Shown piece by piece: positions 8,694 to 17,988 of a DNA stretch of 33,457 bases. Every line of letters begins with the position of its first letter. Position 1 is the first letter of the stretch. The translations under genes and the position numbers were made by a program. Source of the DNA: Chitinophagaceae bacterium (GTDB lineage Bacteria > Bacteroidota > Bacteroidia > Chitinophagales > Chitinophagaceae); the NCBI GenBank assembly GCA_021323155.1, contig JAJTCI010000001.1:1-33457 (forward strand), given 5' to 3'. The notes below the pieces were generated by a model. The model searched no databases and was not told the DNA's origin. It saw nothing but the letters and a program-made list of their open reading frames with translations.

Positions 8694-11198
8694 ATGACAG
8701 CATTAGATTCTACCAACGAGGCTTTTGGTCTTGCAGTTGAGATGGTGAACCAGAGTAACCGGAATATCTTTCTCACCGGTAAGGCGGGTACAGGAAAGAC
8801 CACGTTCCTCCGTTACATCAAGGCCCACAGCCTGAAGGAGGCCGCTATAGTGGCGCCGACGGGTGTGGCGGCAATTAATGCCGGGGGTACTACGATCCAT
8901 TCATTCTTCCAGTTGCCCTTCACACCCTTTTTGCCCGATGGGTTCATGGGAGGGGAAGAAAGCACCAATAAGCACACGCTGCTTGGAAAAATAAAGCTCA
9001 ACCGGGACCGGATCAAGGTGTTGCAACAACTGGAATTACTGATCATCGACGAGATCAGCATGGTGCGATGCGATGTGTTGGATGCGATCGACACGGTGCT
9101 GCGGCATTTCCGTCATCGTCATGCGGAACCGTTCGGCGGCGTACAGGTATTGCTGATCGGGGACATGTACCAGTTGCCGCCTGTAGCGATCGACGCGGAG
9201 TGGAGCCTCTTGTCGCGTGCGTATGATTCGCCATATTTCTTTGACAGTCATGTTATGCGGCAGGCGCCGCCGGCATATATCGAATTTGATAAGATCTATC
9301 GCCAGCGTGACGATCGTTTTGTGGAACTCCTCAACCAGGTGAGGCATAATGCATTGACCGATGAAGGCCGGCAGATCTTGCAAAGTCTCTACAAGCCAGG
9401 GTTCGCGGGGGGCAAAGAAGATGGCTATATTATACTCACCACCCATAACGCCAAAGCAGACGCCATAAACAACCAGGAGTTGTCGAAGCTGAAGCAAAAG
9501 ACCGTTTCTTTCAAGGCGGAAATAAAAGGCGACTTCAGTGATAAAGCCTACCCGGCCGATGAGACATTGCAACTTAAAGAAGGCGCGCGTGTAATGTTCA
9601 TCAGGAATGATAAGGAAAAGGTCAGACGATACTTCAATGGGAAGATCGGCGTGGTGGTACGTATTTCAGACAACGGGATCTTTGTGCAATGCAACGATCA
9701 GCCGGAAGAAATTGAAGTGCAGAAGGAAACCTGGGATAACATACGGTACAATGTCAATAAAGGGAACAACCAGGTAGAGGAAAATGTGATCGGTTCATTT
9801 TCGCAGTTCCCGTTACGCCTGGCCTGGGCCATTACGATCCACAAGAGCCAGGGATTGACTTTCGAGAAAGCGATCATAGACGCGGGGGCGGCATTCGCGC
9901 CCGGGCAGGTGTACGTGGCGCTGAGCAGGTGTACGGCTTTGGAAGGGATCGTGTTGCATAGCCATGTTACCGGGGCCAGCCTGAAAACGGATCCACGGAT
10001 CGCCCAGTTTTCGCAACGTTGTTCCTCTAGCAAGTTGAAAGATGAACTGAGCCAGTCAAAGCGGGAATACCAGCAACAAATACTGCTTAACCTCTTCGAC
10101 CTTTCACAACTATCAAGAGCAACGCGGGTGTTGACTAAACTTGCTCGCGAAAATACAAAGGACTTTAACGATGCTACGCTGCCGTGGCTGGAGAACCTGG
10201 AAGTAAAGGTGGCCGCTCCTGAAAGCATCGGGCTGAAGTTCAAAGCGCATCTTGAACAATTCTTTTCCGAGCCTGTGGCACCGGAAGAAAATGTGGCTTT
10301 GCAAAAACGCGTGAAAGAGGCTTCCGAATATTTTGTAAAAGAGCTTGACGCAGTATTACAGTTGATCGGTAGCTCTCCCGCGGTCACTGACAGCAAGCTC
10401 CAGGCAAAAGCCTATAACGATGGCCTCAAAGATGTGTTCACGTTTGCCGCCGAAAAGAAACACCTGTTCCATGGGTTCGTGAATGGATTTACAATAGAGA
10501 CTTATTATAAGCAGAGAAAGAGTTTCGTTCTGCCTTCTATCCAGGTCAATAGCTATTCCACGACCACGAGTGGAGCCCTGGCCAGCGAACAACAGCACCC
10601 GGAATTACACTATCGCCTAAGACAATTGCGGAACACGATCTGCGGACAAAAGAACCTGCCGGTATTTATGGTAGCTGCTACAAAGAGCATTGATGAAATG
10701 ACGCAATTCCTGCCGCAGCGCAAGGAAGAGCTGGTAATGATCTCGGGGTTTGGCAGAGCGAAGGTCAACAACTATGGAGAGCAGTTCCTCTCGATCATCA
10801 ACGAGTACTGTGCGGAGCATGGGCTCGCTTCGAATGTAGACCAGATACCATCAAAAAAAGAGCGCACACCCAGAAGTGAACGGAAGGAGAAAGTGGACAC
10901 GAAGGCACTGAGCTATGATCTTTACAAGAAAGGGAATACGATTGCCGAAGTAGCGGCAACGAGGAACCTGGCGGTGACGACTGTCGAGGGCCATCTCGCT
11001 TCCTATGTTGCGAAAGGACTGATACCGGTGCAGGAATTCATTGAAGCGGAAAAGCTTGGCATCATAGAGCCCGCGCTTGAAAATTACGATGGCGGCCCTA
11101 TTACACCAATCATGGCGCAACTGGAGAACAAGGTTAGTTTTAGCGAAATAAGGTTTGCGCTTGCCGCAAAGGAATGGGAAAAATTGCAGACCGCTTAA
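8694..11198 (+). CDS. PIF1-like AAA helicase with C-terminal HRDC and helix-turn-helix domains
   Basis: Walker A GKAGTGKTTFLR, Walker B LLIIDEISMV, WAITIHKSQGLTFEKA...VYVALSRC. HRDC-like LRNTICGQKNLPVFMVAATKSIDEMTQFLP. C-terminal TIAEVAATRNLAVTTVEGHLASY HTH. Confidence 0.92.
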   Translation: MTALDSTNEAFGLAVEMVNQSNRNIFLTGKAGTGKTTFLRYIKAHSLKEAAIVAPTGVAAINAGGTTIHSFFQLPFTPFLPDGFMGGEESTNKHTLLGKIKLNRDRIKVLQQLELLIIDEISMVRCDVLDAIDTVLRHFRHRHAEPFGGVQVLLIGDMYQLPPVAIDAEWSLLSRAYDSPYFFDSHVMRQAPPAYIEFDKIYRQRDDRFVELLNQVRHNALTDEGRQILQSLYKPGFAGGKEDGYIILTTHNAKADAINNQELSKLKQKTVSFKAEIKGDFSDKAYPADETLQLKEGARVMFIRNDKEKVRRYFNGKIGVVVRISDNGIFVQCNDQPEEIEVQKETWDNIRYNVNKGNNQVEENVIGSFSQFPLRLAWAITIHKSQGLTFEKAIIDAGAAFAPGQVYVALSRCTALEGIVLHSHVTGASLKTDPRIAQFSQRCSSSKLKDELSQSKREYQQQILLNLFDLSQLSRATRVLTKLARENTKDFNDATLPWLENLEVKVAAPESIGLKFKAHLEQFFSEPVAPEENVALQKRVKEASEYFVKELDAVLQLIGSSPAVTDSKLQAKAYNDGLKDVFTFAAEKKHLFHGFVNGFTIETYYKQRKSFVLPSIQVNSYSTTTSGALASEQQHPELHYRLRQLRNTICGQKNLPVFMVAATKSIDEMTQFLPQRKEELVMISGFGRAKVNNYGEQFLSIINEYCAEHGLASNVDQIPSKKERTPRSERKEKVDTKALSYDLYKKGNTIAEVAATRNLAVTTVEGHLASYVAKGLIPVQEFIEAEKLGIIEPALENYDGGPITPIMAQLENKVSFSEIRFALAAKEWEKLQTA

Positions 11199-11533
11199 GA
11201 ACCACGATAAGTGGAATAACCGAAAGGGTTCAGTAAAAGAGGGACATGATAATGTTCTCCTGAATTGATCTCGAAAACGATCTCTACGTATGGATAAAAG
11301 GTCTTCACCTGTTCTTTGTCGAAATAGTCTTTCGTCTCGAAGCGTATTTTATATATGCCCTGACGCAACACCATAGAATCGCTCAGCAGGTCGGGTATCC
11401 TGCCATCGGAATTGGTAACACCGCGGGTCACTTCTTTCCACTCGTCATTGCCACCCTGGTAGAGGATGATCACGATGCCCAATGCCGGGCGGCCTTTTGT
11501 TGTGTCAAGGATATGCGTAGTGATCTGTCCCAT
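11195..11533 (-). CDS. uraH: 5-hydroxyisourate hydrolase
   Basis: N-terminal ITTHILDTTKGRPA and C-terminal HYHVPLLLNPFGYSTYRGS are diagnostic of the transthyretin-like HIUase. Confidence 0.96.
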   Translation of the reverse strand: MGQITTHILDTTKGRPALGIVIILYQGGNDEWKEVTRGVTNSDGRIPDLLSDSMVLRQGIYKIRFETKDYFDKEQVKTFYPYVEIVFEINSGEHYHVPLLLNPFGYSTYRGS

Positions 11534-11536
11534 GGG

Positions 11537-12043
11537 TTATGAATTGATAAGTTTATCCAACCGCAGCTTTGTTATTTGCATCTGTTGGTCGGCGGCGATC
11601 TCTAATTCTTCGCCCGGTTCATTGTTAATTCTTGACTCTAATAATGCGAGCATTTCTTCAGCGGATTTCCCGGTTGCACATACTATGAAGATATATCCAA
11701 ACTTGTCTTCGTAGCGACGATTCCCTTCCGACAAGCGGTTCAATGCTTCTTCCGGTGCTGTATTCACTCCGGATTGCTCACTCGAAGCCCATTGGGCAGT
11801 AGAGGCGAACTTTTCCCGGAGCGCATCCACTTCACCGATCTTCGGGTGGTGACTGAAGGCCTCTTTCCAATCTTCCTCCGAGCACTCGTACCATTTCTCC
11901 TCCGCGTCTTCCATCAGGTCAACATAATCCTCTGCGGGAAATACACCGAGCATTTTCTCAGCCCATGCGTTAGATCCGCAGCACCTGAGTAATTCCTGTT
12001 TGAGTTGTTCCGGAGGAAGGTGATTGAGTTCGTGTAAAGTCAT
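11537..12043 (-). CDS. uraD: OHCU decarboxylase
   Basis: HHPKIGEV...EQSGV...LSEGNRRYEDKFGYIFIVCATGKSAEEML...LESRINNEPGEELEIAADQQMQITKLRLDKLI. Confidence 0.95.
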   Translation of the reverse strand: MTLHELNHLPPEQLKQELLRCCGSNAWAEKMLGVFPAEDYVDLMEDAEEKWYECSEEDWKEAFSHHPKIGEVDALREKFASTAQWASSEQSGVNTAPEEALNRLSEGNRRYEDKFGYIFIVCATGKSAEEMLALLESRINNEPGEELEIAADQQMQITKLRLDKLINS

Positions 12044-12113
12044 ATGCTATAATGTAGGGAAACAGCCGCAAAGTTCCTGCCTTAATATCGCCGCCGATGA
12101 AATTATGCTTCTG

Positions 12114-13109
12114 TTATTTCTTAATCCTGCCGCGGCAGCGAATCCTGCTGATGCCTCCATCGGGGAAGATGGTCAGCTTTACATGTGTGAACGGTTCTTT
12201 GCTTTCGCTTTTGAACTCGTGTTCATGGTCCGCTTTGAGTTTGCTTTGTGGAAGGATGGTTGTCCATTTTGCTTCCCAGAAGTTGGCCTCACTGTCCTCA
12301 CCCTCGATGACGCAACCATCCACCTGGCAGCTGTCGGGATAGTTGCCTTTGAAGTGACATGTGTCGATCAATAGATTGTCGATCACACCGCGGTGGGCAA
12401 GTCGAACGATCACCCAGTCATGGTTATTCGGTGTACGGTTCCTTTTTGTTTCCCAGCCGTCACCCATGTTTACCCCCCGCCCCGGCATGATCAGATTGTC
12501 CATATGCGAGAAGAACATGTCGTTGCAAAGGATCGCCTTGGCGCCATTCACAGCCGCGGCCAGGTCGATCGTTTCCTTTTCACTTACCAGGTTCCAGTCT
12601 TTGAAGACTTCGCCATATACCTTCAGCCTGGCGACACCCCCATCCGGGTAGATGTGCAACCGGAGGTGGGTATAGATATCCCTGCCGGCTATTTCATAGA
12701 AATTCTGCGAGCCTGGTTGCAGAGATGATTTCGGAAGTATCTCCTTCCACTCGGCTTTTTCCCAGCTTTTGCCATCAATGATATATGCTGCTTCTATAGA
12801 TGCGTGTGGCGGGTGATTGCCAAGAAAGTAATTCGTGTCTATATCCACACCATGGATCTTGCCCGAGGTGGCCAGTTGAACCACGCACCAGTCGTGGCCG
12901 GGCGTACGCTTACGGCGTGATTCCCATCCATCCATCCATTTACCACGGTCGGTGTATTTGTCAGAGATAAAAATTCCCCTGCCCGGCTTGATCAGGTTCT
13001 CCTTTTCGGCGAAAAAATCATCCGTTGCATATAACACCTTGCCACCAAGACGTTCCGCCGCAAGATCAGTGAGTGCGGTAAAGGAAGGAGCTGATTTATC
13101 TTCTGTCAT
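12114..13109 (-). CDS. alc: Allantoicase
   Basis: Two allantoicase repeats: DGWESRRKRTPGHDWCVVQLATSGKIHGVDIDTNYFLGNHP and DGWETKRNRTPNNHDWVIVRLAHRGVIDNLLIDTCHFKGNYP. Confidence 0.95.
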   Translation of the reverse strand: MTEDKSAPSFTALTDLAAERLGGKVLYATDDFFAEKENLIKPGRGIFISDKYTDRGKWMDGWESRRKRTPGHDWCVVQLATSGKIHGVDIDTNYFLGNHPPHASIEAAYIIDGKSWEKAEWKEILPKSSLQPGSQNFYEIAGRDIYTHLRLHIYPDGGVARLKVYGEVFKDWNLVSEKETIDLAAAVNGAKAILCNDMFFSHMDNLIMPGRGVNMGDGWETKRNRTPNNHDWVIVRLAHRGVIDNLLIDTCHFKGNYPDSCQVDGCVIEGEDSEANFWEAKWTTILPQSKLKADHEHEFKSESKEPFTHVKLTIFPDGGISRIRCRGRIKK

Positions 13110-14451
13110 TCAGTAATATTTTGCCTTCGTTCAAATGTAACAACTTTCCCTGGCCATACACCTGCTTTCCTGAGAGGAAGGTTTGCTGCACAACACCCGA
13201 AAGGGTTTCATTTAAATAGGGCGTCGTTTTGTGGCGGTGCAGTATGATATCGCTGGTAACGGTAAAGGACTTCCCTGGATCCCAGGTAACAAAGTCCCCA
13301 TCATAACCTTTTTCGATCGCTCCTTTCCGGTTAGTGGATATTGCGCCCTGGACGAGGCGGGCTGGGTGCGCACAAAGCCAGCTGGCCACGTCATCGGGTG
13401 TGCAGCCATGCTTTTTTGCCGCTGTCCATAAAGCCGGCAATGCGAACTGTATAGAAGAGAGGCCACCCCAGGCCTCGGCGAGATTCCCGGTGTCGAGATG
13501 TTTCAGCTCCGGCGGTGCAGGTGAATGATCAGTAGCAACAAAATCGATAATGCCATCTTTTAATGCCTGCCAGAGTTTTTCGTTGTTCTCTTTTTCACGG
13601 ATGGGAGGCGCACATTTATACTCGCATTGTCCGTCCGGTATGTCTTCGGCGTTAAAGTACAGGTAATGCTGCGCGGTTTCCACCGTTAGTGGTAGTCCCT
13701 TTTGTTTTGCTCTCGTGATCTGTGTTATCGAATCGGCGGAAGAAAGGTGAACGATATGGGTACGGCAGTTAAATTCTTCGCATAATCGTATCATTAGCGC
13801 GATGGCGTTGTCTTCCCACTGTTTTGGCCGGGAGCTTAGGTATGTTTGGTAGGACCTCACGCCTGACCCCTCTCCAAAGGAGAGGGCAGTCGAAAGCTCG
13901 CAATGCACCAACAAAGGGAGACCATACTTGGCGATCAGCGGCATTACTTTTCTCAAATCCGCTTCAGTAACATTGGGGAACTCATCGATACCTGAATGGG
14001 TAAGAAAGGCTTTGAAGCCGAGGACGCCAGCCGCGATCAATGGTTCCATCTCTTTTTCATTGCCTGGTATCACGCCTCCCCAGAAGCCAACATTCGTATG
14101 CAGCTTGTTGTTTGTTGCATCCAGCTTTTCACGGAACGCTTGTTTGGTTGTGGTCACCGGTGACGAATTGAGCGGCATATCTACCAGCGTGGTAACTCCA
14201 CCAGCAACCGCGGCCCGGGTCGCCGTATCAAATCCTTCCCATTCGGTCCTTCCTGGTTCGTTGATGTGCACATGTGGATCGACAATGCCGGCCATTAGTA
14301 TATTGTCACCAACTTCTACCACGGTACAATCCAATCCTTCGGGCGCTCGTTCTGCCACTTCAACAATAACACCATTGCGTATGAGGACCCACGCTTCTTT
14401 TGTTCCAGCCGGGGTTATTGTTTTCGCGCTATGTATCACCTGGTCGATCAT
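13096..14451 (-). CDS. allB: Allantoinase
   Basis: GIVDPHVHINEPGRTEWEGFDTATRAAVAGGVTTLVDMPLNS...HCEL...HIVHLSS...ATDHSPAPPELK: cyclic amidohydrolase in a purine-catabolism context. Confidence 0.95.
   Translation of the reverse strand: MIDQVIHSAKTITPAGTKEAWVLIRNGVIVEVAERAPEGLDCTVVEVGDNILMAGIVDPHVHINEPGRTEWEGFDTATRAAVAGGVTTLVDMPLNSSPVTTTKQAFREKLDATNNKLHTNVGFWGGVIPGNEKEMEPLIAAGVLGFKAFLTHSGIDEFPNVTEADLRKVMPLIAKYGLPLLVHCELSTALSFGEGSGVRSYQTYLSSRPKQWEDNAIALMIRLCEEFNCRTHIVHLSSADSITQITRAKQKGLPLTVETAQHYLYFNAEDIPDGQCEYKCAPPIREKENNEKLWQALKDGIIDFVATDHSPAPPELKHLDTGNLAEAWGGLSSIQFALPALWTAAKKHGCTPDDVASWLCAHPARLVQGAISTNRKGAIEKGYDGDFVTWDPGKSFTVTSDIILHRHKTTPYLNETLSGVVQQTFLSGKQVYGQGKLLHLNEGKILLNDRR
13855..13889. 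repeat. REP-like palindromic element embedded in frame in allB
   Basis: CCCTCTCC-AAA-GGAGAGGG (13868-13886) plus flank CCTCACGCCTGAC; encodes STALSFGEGSGVRSYQ on the minus strand. Confidence 0.65.
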
Positions 14452-14502
14452 CGTTGACTAAAGTAAAAACTAATTCCTTACATTAGAGAGATAAACTAAC
14501 GG

Positions 14503-15903
14503 ATGCTGAACATCATCATATTTGTGGTCTTAGGGTTTATTCTTTTTATGATGTTCTTCATCGAACACAAATTCCCTTCTATTGTTAAGAAAGCCAGCGA
14601 ACACAGGGACGAAGAATATTTTCACGAAAAGGTAGAGGTATCACGCGGGTTCATTTATGCGGCGATCGTTCTGGTAGTGGTACTGATGATCGCTGCGTTG
14701 TACATGATGGTAAAAGGCACGCCTTACGAAGGCCATATCATGGAATGGCTGAACATTATTATGCGGGTGATGCACGTTACGTTCGGTATCGCCTGGATCG
14801 GGGCCTCATTTTATTTTGTGTGGCTGGAGAATGCGCTTAACCGGAAGGACGGTGTAAGGGATGAACTCGCCGGGAACCTGTGGGCGATCCATGGAGGCGG
14901 TTTCTATTACCTGGAGAAGTATAAAGTGGCGCCGCAACAGGTGCCAAAGCAATTGCACTGGTTCAAGTACGAGGCGTATTTTACCTGGCTGTCGGGTTTC
15001 TGCATGATGTTCATCGTGTATTACTTTAACGCGAAAGCCATGCTGGTAGATGACACTGTGCTCAAACTCACCGCTGCACAAGCGATTGGTATCGGCATCG
15101 GTTCGCTCGTGGTGGGCTGGGTGATCTATGACCTGCTTTGCAAGACACCACTTGCCAGGAGTAAGTGGTTCGCTCCTGTCGGATTTGTTTTACTGGTGGC
15201 GTTCGCCTGGGGTTACGCGAACGTATTCAATAGCCGCGCTGCTTATATTCACTTTGGTGCGATGCTGGGTACTATCATGGCGGCCAACGTATTCTTTGTT
15301 ATCATTCCCGCGCAAAAGGCAATGGTGAATGCTGCAAAGCAGGGGAAACCCGTGAACCCGGAACTTGGTAAGCATGCGGGACTTCGATCACTCCACAACA
15401 ACTATTTCACGCTACCCGTTTTGTTCGTGATGGTGAGCAATCATTTTCCTTCCACGTTCGGTCACCAGTACAGCTGGGCGGTGCTCGCGGCGATATCCGT
15501 TGGCGCAGCTGGCGTAAAGCATTACCTGAACCTGAAGGAACGTGGTCAATACAATATATGGGTGATGCCGGTGTCTGCGCTGATCCTGCTGGCAGTTGCT
15601 TTTGTCACCGCCCCACCCAAACCGGGCGCTTGCAAAGAGAATATCAGTTACGCGGAAGTAAATGCCATCATCACTACCCGTTGTATACAATGCCATAGCA
15701 GCAAACCGACCGATGATGTATATACCGCACCGCCTAACGGCGTGACGTATGACATACCCGCGAACATCGTGAAGCTGAAAGACCAGGTCATGCAGCGCGT
15801 TGTAGTGACGAAGACCATGCCTTTAAATAATAAGACAGGCATGACGCCGGAGGAAAGAGATGTGATCAGGTGCTGGATAGAGCAGGGGGCGAAGATGAAG
15901 TGA
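14503..15903 (+). CDS. puuD: Membrane-bound urate hydroxylase/oxidase with C-terminal cytochrome c domain
   Basis: Eight or nine hydrophobic segments, then ITTRCIQCHSSKPTD (CxxCH) near the C-terminus; divergent from allB-alc-uraD-uraH. Confidence 0.93.
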   Translation: MLNIIIFVVLGFILFMMFFIEHKFPSIVKKASEHRDEEYFHEKVEVSRGFIYAAIVLVVVLMIAALYMMVKGTPYEGHIMEWLNIIMRVMHVTFGIAWIGASFYFVWLENALNRKDGVRDELAGNLWAIHGGGFYYLEKYKVAPQQVPKQLHWFKYEAYFTWLSGFCMMFIVYYFNAKAMLVDDTVLKLTAAQAIGIGIGSLVVGWVIYDLLCKTPLARSKWFAPVGFVLLVAFAWGYANVFNSRAAYIHFGAMLGTIMAANVFFVIIPAQKAMVNAAKQGKPVNPELGKHAGLRSLHNNYFTLPVLFVMVSNHFPSTFGHQYSWAVLAAISVGAAGVKHYLNLKERGQYNIWVMPVSALILLAVAFVTAPPKPGACKENISYAEVNAIITTRCIQCHSSKPTDDVYTAPPNGVTYDIPANIVKLKDQVMQRVVVTKTMPLNNKTGMTPEERDVIRCWIEQGAKMK

Positions 15904-15948
15904 GCCGGAAGCAGGCATAGCTGCGAATAATTAAATCGACATAGACAG

Positions 15949-16485
15949 ATGCTTTCAGTGAGACCACTGCAACATGCGGACATTCCTTTGTTCCTGGATT
16001 ATTGGTTCAATTCGGATCCTGAATTCCTGGCAGGAATGGGACTGGATGTCGCTAAGCTGCCCGCCCAAGAACAATTCGCCGGGATGCTGGAGCAACTATT
16101 AGCGACACCTGTAGAGCAGCGGATGAGTTATTGCATCGTATGGTTGGAGGATGGCCAGCCGATTGGCCACTCCAATACTAACCCGACTACATTTGGCGAG
16201 GAAGCAAAAATGCATCTGCACATTTGGAATGCCGGGCGGAGAAAACAGGGAATGGGAACGAAACTGCTGAAGCTGACGTTGCCTTATTTCTTTAAAGAAC
16301 TTCAACTCAAGACACTCTGGTGTGAACCCTATGCGCTAAATCCTGCACCGAATAAGACACTGGAGAAGGCGGGATTCGAGTTCATGAAGGAATACGTTAC
16401 TACGCCCGGCGTCTTTAATTTCGAACAGCCCGTGAAGCAGTGGCGCATGACAGCGGAGCGTTTCCGCGAGCTCGATAATTCTTAA
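15949..16485 (+). CDS. GNAT family N-acetyltransferase
   Basis: SVRPLQHADIP...LHIWNAGRRKQGMGTKLLKLTLPYFFKELQLKTLWCEPYALNPAPNKTLEKAGFEF. Confidence 0.88.
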   Translation: MLSVRPLQHADIPLFLDYWFNSDPEFLAGMGLDVAKLPAQEQFAGMLEQLLATPVEQRMSYCIVWLEDGQPIGHSNTNPTTFGEEAKMHLHIWNAGRRKQGMGTKLLKLTLPYFFKELQLKTLWCEPYALNPAPNKTLEKAGFEFMKEYVTTPGVFNFEQPVKQWRMTAERFRELDNS

Positions 16486-16501
16486 TACTTTACCTTGCTG
16501 T

Positions 16502-17320
16502 ATGCCCACGGCGCCGCCTATTAATGTAAATGGGTTGTTCCCCATTCTCGATAATGAACTGACCCGGCTGTTATCTTCCCTAACGGAAGAAGAATGGCAT
16601 AGGCCCACCATTGCCCGGTTATGGAACGTAAAAGACGTCGCCGCCCATTTGCTCGACGGAAACGTTCGGGTGCTCAGTATGTCGCGCGACAAGTACTTTG
16701 GTATGAACCCGGGCGACAAACCATTACTTGATTTTCTCAACGACATCAATGCCGACTGGGTGAAAGCGATGAAGCGCATGAGCCCTGCTGTGTTGTTGTG
16801 GTTACTGGAACTTACTTCCAGGCCGGTAAGTGATCATTTCACCTCGTTGGATCCTTATGGGAAGGCGATCTTCCCGGTGGCATGGGCGGGCGAAGCAGAA
16901 TCGCTTAACTGGATGCATATCGCGAGGGAATACACCGAGCGTTTCATTCACCAGCAACAGATCCGCCACGCGGTGGATAAACCGGGCATAGTCACGAAAG
17001 AATTGTTTTACCCGTTCATTGATACATTCATGCAGGCTTTGCCCTATACATATCGTGATATACAAGCTGAAGAGGGAACCGTAGTAAAAGTCTCGGTGAC
17101 TACGGAAGCAGGCGGAGACTGGTATATCTCGAGGGAAAGGGACCGATGGAAACTAGCGGGTGCCGCTAATGCCGATGCCGCGCTGACTATCGATCCGGAT
17201 ACAGCTTGGCAATTGTTCTCTAAAGGCATCACACCTGCGGCAGCAAAGAAACGCGTAAAGATTGAAGGAGATGTTTCCCTTGCGGAAGTCGGGCTCACCA
17301 TGGTGAGTGTTATGGCTTAG
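16502..17320 (+). CDS. Maleylpyruvate isomerase N-terminal / DinB-like metal-binding domain protein
   Basis: LTEEEWHRPTIARLWNVKDVAAHLLDGNVRVL; C-terminal SCP2-like ADAALTIDPDTAWQLFSKGITPAAAKKRVKIEGD. Confidence 0.82.
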   Translation: MPTAPPINVNGLFPILDNELTRLLSSLTEEEWHRPTIARLWNVKDVAAHLLDGNVRVLSMSRDKYFGMNPGDKPLLDFLNDINADWVKAMKRMSPAVLLWLLELTSRPVSDHFTSLDPYGKAIFPVAWAGEAESLNWMHIAREYTERFIHQQQIRHAVDKPGIVTKELFYPFIDTFMQALPYTYRDIQAEEGTVVKVSVTTEAGGDWYISRERDRWKLAGAANADAALTIDPDTAWQLFSKGITPAAAKKRVKIEGDVSLAEVGLTMVSVMA

Positions 17321-17378
17321 TTTGATAAACCAGTATTACGCGAAGGCCAGTCCGCAAGAAAAGCACCTTTGATCGTTA

Positions 17379-17885
17379 TTAAGGGTTGATGTCCCCCTCG
17401 ATACCGCTATCCATCTCCTTGCCGGTTACCGCACCTGCGACGATCGATATCAAAGAAACCAGTTTATTGCTCTTGGTGTCCCAGTAATACGACTCTGCAG
17501 GTCTTACACGGATAATAGTGAGTTCCGGATCGTCCACTCCTTCGTTGAACCAGGTCTTGGCAAAAAAGCTCCACAGCTCCGCGGCTTTGTTACGGTCCCG
17601 TGTTACGTCAGCGTGACCATATACAGACAGGAACTCACTGCTGCCAGGCTTAGCATACAGCAACTGTACCTGGTCGTCTTGTTTTAATTCCAGGTTCTTA
17701 TTGCTGTCTGCCCGGCTAAAGAACCAGATATTGCCTTCGTCATCTACATCCCGGGTGCTCATCGGCCGGGTGGAGAAGGGGGCCTCGCCGAGGTTCGTGC
17801 AGAACATACAGAAATCGATCTCTTTCGCAAGGCTTCTTAACTTCTCGATGCCTTCCTTGCCGCTTAGATTCTTCATATCAGACAT
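17379..17885 (-). CDS. Pyridoxamine 5'-phosphate oxidase family / general stress protein 26-like
   Basis: MCTNLGEAPFSTRPMSTRDVDDEGNIWFFSRADSNKNLELKQDDQVQLLYAKPGSSEFLSVYGHADV. Likely start MSDMKNLSG at 17885. Confidence 0.9.
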   Translation of the reverse strand: MSDMKNLSGKEGIEKLRSLAKEIDFCMFCTNLGEAPFSTRPMSTRDVDDEGNIWFFSRADSNKNLELKQDDQVQLLYAKPGSSEFLSVYGHADVTRDRNKAAELWSFFAKTWFNEGVDDPELTIIRVRPAESYYWDTKSNKLVSLISIVAGAVTGKEMDSGIEGDINP

Positions 17886-17988
17886 ATTCAGACTTTGCAG
17901 CAGGGCAACCAAAAAGGTGCCACGGTGATGACTGCTATCAAAAACCGTGTTGCGGGTGAATTTGACTAAATTCGTTCATCTTCAGCGT

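Noticed and set aside
9036-10396. Minus-strand ORFs of 178 and 232 aa inside the helicase gene
   Set aside because: They lie wholly within a well-supported helicase CDS and have low-complexity, Ser/Cys-rich antisense composition.
12024-12728. Plus-strand ORFs opposite allantoicase
   Set aside because: Antisense to a confidently identified alc gene, with no recognisable domain.
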